A stretch of 64,000 nucleotides of DNA from Methanobrevibacter millerae (GTDB taxonomy: Archaea; Methanobacteriota; Methanobacteria; Methanobacteriales; Methanobacteriaceae). A program made the translations under genes and the position numbers. Positions 43,587 through 50,626 of this stretch are shown one piece after another. Positions within the stretch are counted from its first letter, which is position 1. Every line of letters starts with the position of its first letter. The notes below the pieces were generated by a model, which was not told the DNA's origin, did not search any database, and saw only the letters and a list, made by a program, of their open reading frames with translations. The stretch spans positions 1,410,001 to 1,474,000 of the forward strand of contig NZ_CP011266.1 of the NCBI RefSeq assembly GCF_001477655.1, in the 5' to 3' direction.

Positions 43587-43765
43587 TTGTTTCTAGAAGC
43601 GGATTTATCTAATGTAGCTTGAATTTCATCAATTCTTTCAACTACAACTTTAATAGCTTGTTCTCCTTGACGAGTTGGATTAATACCTTGTTCTACAAGT
43701 AATGCATCTCTGATATCTCTTAATCTGTCAATTGAATCAATTTTCATTATTGTTGAGTAAAACAT
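43583..43765 (-). CDS. Small helical protein
   Basis: A 60-residue protein, probably two helices (SIDRLRDIRDALLVEQGINP; QAIKVVVERIDEIQATLDKS). GGAGG lies 9-10 bases before ATG 43765, giving a good start. It is the first gene of a coupled pair with 43314-43586. Family not recognised. Confidence 0.6.
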   Translation of the reverse strand: MFYSTIMKIDSIDRLRDIRDALLVEQGINPTRQGEQAIKVVVERIDEIQATLDKSASRNK

Positions 43766-43918
43766 CTTAAAATTTCCTCCACACCATTACATTTATTATA
43801 TAATATATAACTTTCCAACTTAATATATAATTTTCTAAGTACGATTATATGATTGGACAAAATGAATTTTAAAATTTTTTTCAATCATGATAATAATTTC
43901 TGCCAACAAATAAAAAAA

Positions 43919-44650
43919 TTATTTGTAAACATTAAAATTATCAACTGTCCTTACCAAATTGCTTGCAATCTGCGTTTTATTTTCCATACTGTCATCCTGA
44001 GCGGTTTCAAAAAGAATCACTTCATGGCGGTTATTTGAAATCGGTATCGTTACCCATTCAGGTGAAGTGCCTCCAGTGATTGGAAATACTGGAAAACTCA
44101 AATTGCCAGCGATTTCATTGGCATATTGCACAGACACATTAGATTCATTGTTAATGATACCCACATATTTCTGATTTTCCCAATAGTCTTCCATTTCATG
44201 AACGTCAACTACAACATAAGGGTCATAGTTTTCAATATCCGGAACAACATATTCATTGGCTAAAAGTTCACCCATATGCCTGTTTGTATCATAGTCACTG
44301 GTATTCATACCGCTATCATTGAAATTAAGTTTAATGTAATATGCAACAAACCTGTTTTTGAGAGTATTATCCTTAGTGAAATTCATTATGGATTCATTTG
44401 TAGCAATATGAGTACCATTTTCAAGGCTATGGACTCCTAAAATCATTATTGCAGTATTATTGGAGGATAAATTTCCGTATGTTATCTTATAAACTGTACC
44501 GTTGGAGTTGTTTCCTATTATTGTTGTATATTCATCTAAAGTTTCTGTTTCTTGTTGTGATTCGTTCAGAATTAAAGTAATTCCCACACCAATAACAATC
44601 AAAATTAATATTATTGATATAATTATATGATCTTCTTTCATTGTTTCCAT
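43919..44650 (-). CDS. Membrane-anchored AstE/M14-like zinc hydrolase
   Basis: A 243-residue protein with an N-terminal span (about 8-28) and an outside domain. The zinc-ligand pattern of the M14/succinylglutamate-desuccinylase fold is visible: ILGVHSLENG (H-x-x-E), then VVVDVHEMEDYW (third His after a strand). A Glu in VILFETAQDD is in the place of the catalytic glutamate. It is shorter than typical members. The substrate is unknown; the pseudomurein cell wall is one possibility because the domain faces outward. No ribosome binding site is evident. Confidence 0.6.
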   Translation of the reverse strand: METMKEDHIIISIILILIVIGVGITLILNESQQETETLDEYTTIIGNNSNGTVYKITYGNLSSNNTAIMILGVHSLENGTHIATNESIMNFTKDNTLKNRFVAYYIKLNFNDSGMNTSDYDTNRHMGELLANEYVVPDIENYDPYVVVDVHEMEDYWENQKYVGIINNESNVSVQYANEIAGNLSFPVFPITGGTSPEWVTIPISNNRHEVILFETAQDDSMENKTQIASNLVRTVDNFNVYK

Positions 44651-44792
44651 CTTAAATTTTTATCAATTATGATATATAAAATTTTTAAGGTTACAAACTT
44701 TTTACTTTTCCAAATTGATAAACTTTTCAATACCTAATTTTGAAAGATTCATTACAAAGCTATTTATATTACAATCCAATACATTAAAAAAT

Positions 44793-45707
44793 ATGTATAA
44801 ATCTCAACAAGTCATTTATTTATCTGGTGGTTGCTTTTGGGGTGTTGAAGCATACATTTCAAGACTTAAAGGAGTTAATCAGACCGAAGTAGGATATGCG
44901 AACGGAAGAACACATGACCCTACATATGAAAGCGTTTGCAGTGGAAAAACAGGACACAGTGAATGCGTTAAAGTAACATACAATCCGGAAATCATTTCAC
45001 TTGAAGAAATTTTAGAGCAATATTTCAGGATTATCGATCCATACAGCATCAACAGACAGGGTTCAGATGTTGGAAGCCAGTATAAAACAGGTATCTATTG
45101 GCAGGAACCTTCACAGCGAAGCACTGTTGTAAAGTTTTTAAACAAAAAGCAAAAGGAGGCACCCAAAAAAATAGCTGTTGAAGCCCATGAGATTTACGGT
45201 TTCTATCATGCTGAGGAATATCATCAGAAATATCTTGAGAAAAATCCACAGGGCTACTGTCATGTTGATTTAAATCAGATAGATGATAAAGAATTTGACC
45301 ACTTGACTCGAGAAGAGTACCAAATAACACAGCTTGCTTTAACAGAAGTACCATTTAGTGGAAAATATGATAACTTTTTTGAAGATGGTATATATGTAGA
45401 TGTTGTAAATGGTGAAGTTCTCTTCACTTCAAAGGACAAGTTTGATTCAGGATGCGGATGGCCTGCATTTTCAAAGCCAGTAAATGAAGATGCAATAATA
45501 AAGCACAGGGACTTCACCCATGGAATGGTTAGAACTGAAGTGAGAAGCAGTAAGGCCAACTCACATTTAGGCCATGAATTCAATGACGGACCGAACGGAA
45601 CAAAAAGATATTGCATAAACTCAGCAGCATTAAGATTTATCCCGAAAGAGGATTTGGAAAATGAAGGCTATGGTGAGTATTTAAGCTTATTTGACCAAAA
45701 AGATTAA
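44793..45707 (+). CDS. msrAB: Fused methionine sulfoxide reductase MsrA-MsrB
   Basis: A 304-residue enzyme that reduces both S- and R-methionine sulfoxide in proteins. The N-terminal MsrA domain (about 1-160) has the catalytic GGCFWG near residue 14 and HAEEYHQKY. The C-terminal MsrB domain (about 165-300) has [16 protein letters not shown] and the catalytic [11 protein letters not shown]. The zinc-binding CxxC pairs found in some MsrB forms are absent. ATG 44793 is chosen: TATA (TATTTATATT) is about 25-30 bases upstream, so the longer frame from 44715 would start before transcription. Near-leaderless. Confidence 0.94.
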   Translation: MYKSQQVIYLSGGCFWGVEAYISRLKGVNQTEVGYANGRTHDPTYESVCSGKTGHSECVKVTYNPEIISLEEILEQYFRIIDPYSINRQGSDVGSQYKTGIYWQEPSQRSTVVKFLNKKQKEAPKKIAVEAHEIYGFYHAEEYHQKYLEKNPQGYCHVDLNQIDDKEFDHLTREEYQITQLALTEVPFSGKYDNFFEDGIYVDVVNGEVLFTSKDKFDSGCGWPAFSKPVNEDAIIKHRDFTHGMVRTEVRSSKANSHLGHEFNDGPNGTKRYCINSAALRFIPKEDLENEGYGEYLSLFDQKD

Positions 45708-45741
45708 AAATTATATAATATGAAATAAAAAGGTATTAACA

Positions 45742-46116
45742 ATGAAAGCCGAAGACATAAAACACCCGGAATTAAAGCAATTGATAAACATGAGCTATCT
45801 TCATGGAGAGAACAACAATCAGAAAATGATTGAAAAGACAGACGATGAAATCAAGGAATACTTGAGTGAAAACATATTTATTATTTCAGGCAACCAAGAT
45901 GAGTTATTTACCATTCCCTACGGCAATGATGGAGAATATGTCATTCCTATTTTTACTGACTTATTGGAATACGAACGTGGAATGGAATATTATGATTTAA
46001 ATGAAATGAGCGAAAATAAGGATTACGTAATTAAAAAAATAGAAAAAATAGATGATCCTAATTTTTTAGGATATCTAATCAATATAGCCAGCGTCAGCTA
46101 CATTACTCTTGTTTAA
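45742..46116 (+). CDS. SseB-like protein 4
   Basis: A 124-residue paralogue of the cluster at 42176-43319. The core EYVIPIFTDLLEYERGMEYY is almost identical in pattern to EYVIPIFTDVCEYDEGSEKL of 42607-43050, and FLGYLINIASVSY corresponds to its end. It lies 34 bases after msrAB and may be co-transcribed with it. Its 3' end overlaps the convergent Mrp gene by 14 bases. Confidence 0.7.
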   Translation: MKAEDIKHPELKQLINMSYLHGENNNQKMIEKTDDEIKEYLSENIFIISGNQDELFTIPYGNDGEYVIPIFTDLLEYERGMEYYDLNEMSENKDYVIKKIEKIDDPNFLGYLINIASVSYITLV

Positions 46117-46990
46117 AAAAACTTTCATTGATTTTTCCAACGAATTCTTCGAATCTTTTTGAAACTTCACCATCAGGGTCAAGTGTTGATACGACACCAT
46201 CCTTGTTTGGTGAGTCACTTACATTTTCAGTCAACGGCAAATCTCCAAGATATTCGATTTCCATTTCTTCGGAGAATGTTTCACCGTCACCTTCACCGAA
46301 AATGTTTAATTTTTCTCCGCAATGAGGACAGATATAGTATGCCATGTTTTCGACAAGACCTATATTTTCCACATTCAACATGTTAACCATCTTTACACAT
46401 TTCAAGACATCTTCCTGTGATACAACGTTAGGTGTTGTAACCATAACAACAGCATCAAGATTTGGAATAGTCTGCAAGACTGTTAACGGTTCATCTCCAG
46501 TTCCTGGAGGGTTATCTATAATTAATACATCAAGCGGACCCCATTCCACTTCAGCAATTAACTGTTTGATTGAACCTGATTTTTGAGGTCCTCTCCAAAT
46601 GATTGGAGTGTCAATGCTGTCAAGCATGAATGCCATTGACATTACTTTCAAGCCGCTTGGAGCTTCAACAGGAACCATATTACGGTTTTCATTAATGAAT
46701 AAATCTTCACCTTCCAAACCTAACATTTTAGGAATGTTTGGTCCATGAATATCGGCATCTAAAATACCTGTGGAAAATCCTAACTTCTGGAAAGTTTCTG
46801 CAAGATTCGCTGCAACGGTTGATTTTCCAACCCCTCCTTTTCCACTCATAACAGCTATTTTATATTTAATTTGACCTAAATTTCTGGATAATTTGATTTC
46901 TTGCTCAATCATCTGCTTTTGTTGTTCAGGAGTCATTTGACCCCCGTGGCCATGTCCGTGACCGTGACCATGATGTGGATTTTCTGCCAT
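46103..46990 (-). CDS. Mrp/NBP35-family ATPase (iron-sulfur cluster carrier)
   Basis: A 295-residue P-loop ATPase that carries and transfers Fe-S clusters in the cytoplasm. Features: deviant Walker A SGKGGVGKST at about residue 50; DADIHGPNIPKMLG; IDNPPGTGDE; and the cluster-binding CPHC near residue 230. The N-terminus is a histidine-glycine repeat (HHGHGHGHGHGG), a likely metal-binding tail. It is 15 bases downstream of a flavoprotein disulfide reductase gene on the same strand, suggesting a redox/Fe-S unit. Confidence 0.94.
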   Translation of the reverse strand: MAENPHHGHGHGHGHGGQMTPEQQKQMIEQEIKLSRNLGQIKYKIAVMSGKGGVGKSTVAANLAETFQKLGFSTGILDADIHGPNIPKMLGLEGEDLFINENRNMVPVEAPSGLKVMSMAFMLDSIDTPIIWRGPQKSGSIKQLIAEVEWGPLDVLIIDNPPGTGDEPLTVLQTIPNLDAVVMVTTPNVVSQEDVLKCVKMVNMLNVENIGLVENMAYYICPHCGEKLNIFGEGDGETFSEEMEIEYLGDLPLTENVSDSPNKDGVVSTLDPDGEVSKRFEEFVGKINESFFKQE

Positions 46991-47005
46991 TTAATTTCCC
47001 CCTAT

Positions 47006-48337
47006 TTAATTGAATTTTTTACTAACTTCTTCAACAGCAAGTATTAACGGATCTGTAACCATAGATACTGGTGGCGCATAAGCAAATTCCATATTGCTTA
47101 AATCAAAGCAGGTTAAACCTTCAGTGATAGCTAATGTCATAGTATCAATTCTTTCAGCTACCCTTTCCTCTGCTATGATTTGACAACCAATAATAGTTCC
47201 ATTTCCATCACAAATAATTTTGATATCCATAGGTTTTGCATTCGGATAATAACGTGCTCTTGTTAATGCTTCGACTTTTTGCACAACAGGCCTGATTCTA
47301 TTTTGCTGAGCAAAACTAGTAGTATATCCAACTGCACCAAATTCCAATTTTCCAACTTTTGAAACCATTGAATTTAATACAGGATTGAATTTGGATTTTT
47401 TGTTACAGATTGTACGAGCCAATGTTTTTGATTCACGAACCGCAGTGGTACCCAATTGAGAAATTGTATTAAATCCTAAAATCAAGTCCTTGGATTCTAC
47501 ACAATCCCCCACAGCATAGATATCTTCCACTGAAGTTTCCATTCTGTCGTTTACAAGAATTGCCCATCTTCCAATTTCACAGCCTGCCATTCTAGCCAGA
47601 TCCAATTCAGCCCTGACACCAGTAGCTAAAATGACCATATCTGCATCGATTAACTCTTCATCATCAAAGCATGCCTTTTCAACTTTCTTATCACCAATCA
47701 ATTTGGTAATCGGTTTTCCTAAGACAACATTGATTCCTTCCATTTCAAGATATTTAACCAAGATATCGGACATGTCCTTATCAAGTGACCTTGGTACGAT
47801 TTGAGGCATCATTTCACTTAATGTAACATTCAAACCTTGTTTCATTAATGCAAATGCAATTTCAATACCTATTAAACCGGCACCGGTTACAATTGCACTT
47901 TTAGCATCCTTGATAGCTTCCTGAACTTTAATACCATCATCAATATTTCTGATTTGATATACACCCTCCAAATCCACACCCTCCATTGGAGGCACAAATG
48001 GATTTCCACCAGTAGCTAAAACCAATTTATCATATTTAATAGTTTTTGATTTAGATTTGGATTCGTAAGTAACAGTTTTTTTACCACTGTCAACTGCAGT
48101 AACTTCAACTTCAGTTATGATATCAATATCTTTTTTCTTATAGTCTTCAGGAGTTCTCATTACAATATCATCAAAAGATTTAATTGTTCCAGATAAAACA
48201 TAAGGAATAGCACACGGTGAGTATGCAACCTTATCATCTCTTGTAAGAACAACAATCTCACAATTTTTATCCATTTTACGAAGATTAGAAGCTGTTGATA
48301 TTCCTCCAGCTCCTCCACCAACAATTACCACTTTCAT
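47006..48337 (-). CDS. FAD-dependent pyridine nucleotide-disulfide reductase (NADH oxidase/CoA-disulfide reductase type)
   Basis: A 443-residue single-cysteine flavoprotein. The FAD motif is VGGGAGGISTASNL at residues 5-18. The redox-active Cys is in YSPCAIPYVLSG near residue 43. The NAD(P) motif is IVTGAGLIGIEIAFAL. The second FAD motif is DIYAVGDCVE. This pattern is that of NADH oxidases and CoA-disulfide reductases, which handle oxygen or disulfide stress. It is the first gene of a unit with Mrp. Exact substrate is unknown. Confidence 0.9.
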   Translation of the reverse strand: MKVVIVGGGAGGISTASNLRKMDKNCEIVVLTRDDKVAYSPCAIPYVLSGTIKSFDDIVMRTPEDYKKKDIDIITEVEVTAVDSGKKTVTYESKSKSKTIKYDKLVLATGGNPFVPPMEGVDLEGVYQIRNIDDGIKVQEAIKDAKSAIVTGAGLIGIEIAFALMKQGLNVTLSEMMPQIVPRSLDKDMSDILVKYLEMEGINVVLGKPITKLIGDKKVEKACFDDEELIDADMVILATGVRAELDLARMAGCEIGRWAILVNDRMETSVEDIYAVGDCVESKDLILGFNTISQLGTTAVRESKTLARTICNKKSKFNPVLNSMVSKVGKLEFGAVGYTTSFAQQNRIRPVVQKVEALTRARYYPNAKPMDIKIICDGNGTIIGCQIIAEERVAERIDTMTLAITEGLTCFDLSNMEFAYAPPVSMVTDPLILAVEEVSKKFN

Positions 48338-48416
48338 TTTAACAAAACCTATTTAAGATAATTATTTAACAATATTTAATATATTAATAATTAATATAAA
48401 TAATTAAGGGATTATT

Positions 48417-49046
48417 ATGAAAGAAATTGATTTTGACTTAAAAAATAACCCATTTATTAACTTTAAATCTTCAAGATATACAATGTCTGCAAGAATTAAT
48501 GTGGAAAAGCTATGGAAATTCTGTAAAAAAAATGACTATTCATTCTTTATATTAAGCCTTGGATGTTTGATTAATGCGACCAACAATGTTGAAAATCTAA
48601 AAAGAAGAATAATTAATGATAAAACAGTTGAATATGATTATCTTGATGGTGTGACTCCAATAATGAATGAAGAACTTGAAATATATAGGGAAATGAGAGT
48701 CAAAATACCTCAAGAATTTGAAGACATTTACAAATGGCACGATTATGTAAAAGAGTTATCCAATAAAATATTAAATGGAGAAGATGATGGATTTACACTT
48801 GATATGCTTGAAAGAGACTATACGAACATAGCAAACTATTCATGCATTCCATGGGTTGATTTTGATTCAATAACATCCTGTGAAGTACAAGGAAAACAAA
48901 TCCAACCATTAATAACCTGGGGAAAAGTAAATAAAGATTATAAAATGACTGTATCAATTACTGTAAACCATATATTTGTTGTAGGGCGTGATCTTGCATA
49001 TTTCTACGAATATGCTCAAAAAGAGTTTGATTCATTTAACTTATAA
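48417..49046 (+). CDS. Chloramphenicol-acetyltransferase-like protein
   Basis: A 209-residue protein with the trimeric CAT fold pattern: FINFKSSRYTMSARINVEKLW at the start, NYSCIPWVDFDSIT in the middle and TVSITVNHIFVVGRDLAYFY near the end. In classic CAT the end motif is HHxxxDG with catalytic His and structural Asp. Here it is NHIFVVG: the His is kept, the Asp is Val. This suggests a changed active site or another acyl acceptor. It should not be read as a resistance gene. The 3' end overlaps a decayed minus-strand gene. Confidence 0.8.
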   Translation: MKEIDFDLKNNPFINFKSSRYTMSARINVEKLWKFCKKNDYSFFILSLGCLINATNNVENLKRRIINDKTVEYDYLDGVTPIMNEELEIYREMRVKIPQEFEDIYKWHDYVKELSNKILNGEDDGFTLDMLERDYTNIANYSCIPWVDFDSITSCEVQGKQIQPLITWGKVNKDYKMTVSITVNHIFVVGRDLAYFYEYAQKEFDSFNL

Positions 49047-49401
49047 TCAAACTCAAAACAAACAATAGTAATGAAACTCCCACAACTATTTTTGAATCCC
49101 TAATTGTTTCTTCATAATCTGCTAATTTGAATCCAGCATACAATGCAACAATAACACATAATAATGGATATAGCATTAATCATTTTTACATGGAACCATG
49201 ATCCTAAAATAACTATAATCTCAAGCACAATAATAGAATAACCAAAAATTTTTATTGTTTGAATTTTTTCAAAAGAAGAATCAGTGACTTGAGGAGTATT
49301 TTTTACAGTTCTATTTTAATGTTTTCCAACTTATTTCCACAATTTTGACAAAAAATTGATGAATCATCACCAATTTCACCACATTCAGGACATTTCTTCA
49401 T
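49036..49401 (-). pseudogene. Frameshifted zinc-ribbon membrane protein
   Basis: ATG 49401 follows GGAGGTGG by about 5 bases and codes MKKCPECGEIGDDSS, then CQNCGNKLENIKIEL before a stop at 49303-49305. In the next frame the sequence continues TVKNTPQVTDSSFEKIQTIK and a hydrophobic segment FGYSIIVLEIIVILGSW. A further shift gives LYPLLCVIVALYAGFKLADY and VVGVSLLLFVLSLIIS. The joined product would be a zinc-ribbon protein with three membrane spans, like others here. At least two frameshifts make it a pseudogene, though start and ribosome binding site are intact. Confidence 0.8.
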
Positions 49402-49446
49402 TATCCCACCTCCAAATATTATTTTATATTAATATATATATTTTAA

Positions 49447-50064
49447 TTAACTTAATACCATATTATCAACATCTAAGAAAAATCTACGATTTTCAAAGTA
49501 AGCATATATAACTAGCTCATTTCCAAAAATGACAATATCACAATATCTAAATTTTGCATTTATTTCAGATTCTGTCTTTTTAACAAGATTTCTAAAATCT
49601 TGATTTAAATATAGCTTTTCAAAATAAGGAGTAACGATATCTGTTATCAATTCAACATAGTTATATGCATAAGAAGTATCATAAGATGCTCGGATAATAG
49701 CATCGTAATATTCCGTTTCAACTAAAAACTTAAAAAAGATTGCTGAACCTTGAGAATAGATTCCATTAAATTTAGCAGAGAATTTTTCCTCAATTTCTGA
49801 TATTCCCTCATCCATTCGTTCAAGATATATTTCATTTCCGCCTTCATGATATAAATCATTCAAAAAGTCGTATTTATAAGGATTTTCTTTTTTCCTTTGC
49901 ATCAATTCCTTTTTTTGTTCTTCAAGGAAATATTGATGTTTTAATCTTTTCATCTCCTGTTGTTCTTCAAGATAATCATCTTCACGACTTCTAATTGTTG
50001 TTCCGCAGCTGCATGAGTGATCACCTAAAGGAACATAACTTCCGCAATTAGGACAGGTTGGCAT
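49447..50064 (-). CDS. Zinc-ribbon protein with coiled coil and unknown C-terminal domain
   Basis: A 205-residue soluble protein. The N-terminal knuckles CPNCGSYVPLGDHSCSC are compact. A charged helix follows (DDYLEEQQEMKRLKHQYFLE), then a C-terminal domain of about 110 residues with alternating strands (FSAKFNGIYSQGSAIFFKFL; YCDIVIFGNELVIYAYFENR). It starts directly after the TAG of the TIGR04076-type gene, and GGAGG of its ribosome binding site lies within that gene's last codons, so translation is coupled. Function unknown. Confidence 0.7.
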   Translation of the reverse strand: MPTCPNCGSYVPLGDHSCSCGTTIRSREDDYLEEQQEMKRLKHQYFLEEQKKELMQRKKENPYKYDFLNDLYHEGGNEIYLERMDEGISEIEEKFSAKFNGIYSQGSAIFFKFLVETEYYDAIIRASYDTSYAYNYVELITDIVTPYFEKLYLNQDFRNLVKKTESEINAKFRYCDIVIFGNELVIYAYFENRRFFLDVDNMVLS

Positions 50065-50394
50065 CTAATCCTCCGGTGAAGCTTCAATGTCTGTTGCTTC
50101 AAGCTTCATTATAACTGGCCTTAACCCATCATTGCAGGAAACTATTGCAACACCATGAGTCTTTATCCAGTCTGAATAATACCAAATCTCAGATACACCA
50201 TGTGCAAGGGCAAAAACATACTGATAAATTGCCTTCCATGCCTCATCACAAAATCCCTCAGGCTTTGCATAATCAGCATAATATATTTCTCCTTCACTCA
50301 TCAAAGGACAAGTTGAAAGACCTTCAATTCCATATTCCTTTGCAAGATCATCCTGAAGGGTTGTTTTTAAAATAGTTATTTTAACTTTTTTCAT
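50065..50394 (-). CDS. TIGR04076-family protein
   Basis: A 109-residue protein matching, from memory, the TIGR04076 family of unknown function. Features: VKITILKTTLQDDLAKEYG at the start, CPLMSEGEIYYADYAKPEGF, CDEAWKAIYQYVFALAHGV and the end GVAIVSCNDGLRPVIMKLEA. The spaced cysteines (positions about 29, 49 and 90) are typical and might bind metal. It heads a coupled pair with 49447-50064. Confidence 0.85.
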   Translation of the reverse strand: MKKVKITILKTTLQDDLAKEYGIEGLSTCPLMSEGEIYYADYAKPEGFCDEAWKAIYQYVFALAHGVSEIWYYSDWIKTHGVAIVSCNDGLRPVIMKLEATDIEASPED

Positions 50395-50626
50395 AGTTAA
50401 TTATTTATTTAAAATATATTATAATATTTTTCAAAAAAAGAAAATATGAATGAAATGGATTCATTCATTAGGCAGCTATTGCAATTGTATTTGCAATATT
50501 TGAACCATTATAACTGGAGGTTATAATATAAAATATATGACTTACTTAATCTTTTGTAAAAAATGAATAATAAATGTTTTGAAAAAAATATTAAAAAAAA
50601 GAATTGGGATTAACCCAACTTAAAAT
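50395..50626. other. AT-rich intergenic region
   Basis: No gene. A short imperfect hairpin (GGCAGCTATTGCAATTG...) near 50472 and T-rich stretches that may end the upstream-lying adhesin transcript. Confidence 0.3.

Noticed and set aside
48417-49046. Chloramphenicol resistance gene
   Set aside because: The family motif is altered and there is no mobile context; a resistance function cannot be supported.
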